Positions 63,468-64,000 of a stretch of DNA of 64,000 nucleotides are shown in pieces (positions within the stretch are counted from its first letter, which is position 1; each line of letters starts with the position of its first letter). Location of the stretch: the NCBI GenBank assembly GCA_039024915.1, contig JBCCPK010000002.1:248001-312000 (forward strand), read 5' to 3'. The notes beneath the pieces were generated by a model. It was not told where the DNA came from. It ran no database searches and worked only from the letters and a program-made list of their open reading frames with translations. Source of the DNA: Pseudomonadota bacterium. GTDB taxonomy: Bacteria > Pseudomonadota > Alphaproteobacteria > Rhizobiales > MH13. The translations under genes were made by a program, and so were the position numbers.

Positions 63468-64000
63468 TTAGCGCTCGAGAGCGCCGACACCGGAGAAGCG
63501 GAAGGCTTCTTCTTGCAGAGCCGTAAGCTCTTCGTCGCTCATCTCGTCATGCGCAACCGTTATCCGACCGAGGAAAACGAAAGGCAGTTCGTCTGCTCGC
63601 CCTTCGAGGTGTGCTTTGATGGCCTCGGCGGTCGCCGCGCCGACATCGTCACCCATACGCATAGGTGTCGCATCAAGTTCACCGCGGCGGATTGCATCAA
63701 GCTCAAGGCCTGTACCGCCCCAGCCGGTGGAGAAAACTTCACCAGCCTTGTCAACGGCAAGCTGGGCCTCCACCGACCCCATGGACATGGCCGTATTCGC
63801 GTTATGAATCACCGTCGCTTCAGGATAGGCCTGCAGGATGAGCTGCGTGCCTTCGAAACCACCTTCACGGGTGTATTCTCCGTAGTGTTCATAAGCGAGG
63901 GTCCAGCCGCCTTTCTCTTCGACACACGAGGCCCAATCACCAGAACGCTGGTTGTCGGTGATTCCTGGAATACCGCGGTTCATGGCATAGGTGATGTCGG
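63468..64000 (-). CDS. Sugar ABC periplasmic binding protein (partial)
   Basis: This is the C-terminal part (about 177 codons) of a Peripla_BP_4-type (ribose/galactose/xylose family) receptor. It runs off the right edge; the visible frame begins with DITYAMN. It shows EGTQLILQAYPEATVIHNAN, a stretch of about 20 residues typical of the second lobe, and GDDVGAATAEAIKAHLEG near the hinge. The remaining importer genes are beyond the window. The LacI gene follows it on the same strand. Confidence 0.8.
   Translation of the reverse strand, partial: DITYAMNRGIPGITDNQRSGDWASCVEEKGGWTLAYEHYGEYTREGGFEGTQLILQAYPEATVIHNANTAMSMGSVEAQLAVDKAGEVFSTGWGGTGLELDAIRRGELDATPMRMGDDVGAATAEAIKAHLEGRADELPFVFLGRITVAHDEMSDEELTALQEEAFRFSGVGALER

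Noticed and set aside
1-64000. Mobile elements, CRISPR arrays, tRNA or rRNA genes
   Set aside because: No transposase or integrase, no regularly spaced repeats, and no tRNA- or rRNA-like sequence recognised by eye.

Overview
The window is a dense, high-GC chromosomal segment of catabolic genes from a Gram-negative bacterium. It is most likely an alphaproteobacterium of the Rhizobiales/Rhodobacterales type, judging from the many Tat-exported solute-binding proteins, the ABC and TRAP importers, the FCD-type GntR regulators and the Hcn/opine-oxidase-like flavoproteins. Genes are packed with ATGA, TGATG or TAGTG overlaps. I see no rRNA, tRNA, CRISPR array, transposase or phage gene. About 56 protein genes are supported; the first and last run off the window.

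Region 1 (1-8477): a minus-strand operon for an aromatic compound (maleylacetate reductase, then a LivKGFHM-type ABC importer, then a TfdB-like flavin hydroxylase), with a divergent LysR regulator. Region 2 (8519-11101): a small minus-strand operon of an alpha/beta hydrolase, a pyroglutamyl-peptidase-like C15 enzyme and a 2-oxoglutarate/Fe(II) oxygenase. Region 3 (11320-19202): a plus-strand operon with an NMT1/SsuA-type importer (two permeases), a deaminase-like amidohydrolase, an SDR, a Gfo/Idh/MocA dehydrogenase and an amidohydrolase_2 lactonase.

Region 4 (19252-28905, minus) and region 5 (29907-39041) look like two parallel amino-acid-derivative pathways on either side of a GntR regulator (29225-29938). 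Each has a polar-amino-acid ABC importer, one or two amidohydrolase-type enzymes, a DapA-family aldolase/deaminase and a HcnABC/opine-oxidase-like flavoprotein system. In region 4 the A, B and C parts are fused into one 951-residue protein. In region 5 the C part is free, no A part is seen, and the B part (34279-35535) has lost its dinucleotide-binding motifs and one of four Fe-S cysteines. This pseudo-HcnB and the triple fusion are the most unusual items in the window.

Region 6 (39232-46206): an anaerobic or fermentative set of pyruvate formate-lyase, its activase, PEP synthase and a zinc alcohol dehydrogenase. Region 7 (46332-62195): sugar-acid catabolism. It has a TRAP importer operon (with a PhyH oxygenase, a UxaA-type dehydratase, a beta-hydroxyacid dehydrogenase and an EamA exporter) divergent from an IlvD/Edd dehydratase and a 2-hydroxyacid dehydrogenase. 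Next come two enolase-superfamily dehydratases, a GntR regulator, a second beta-hydroxyacid dehydrogenase and a sugar isomerase. TTGGTnnnACMAA operators in two separate divergent promoters suggest one GntR protein controls both halves. Region 8 (62223-64000): a LacI regulator and the end of a sugar-type periplasmic binding protein.

All functions come from reading motifs and gene context by eye. Substrates are inferred and not proven.
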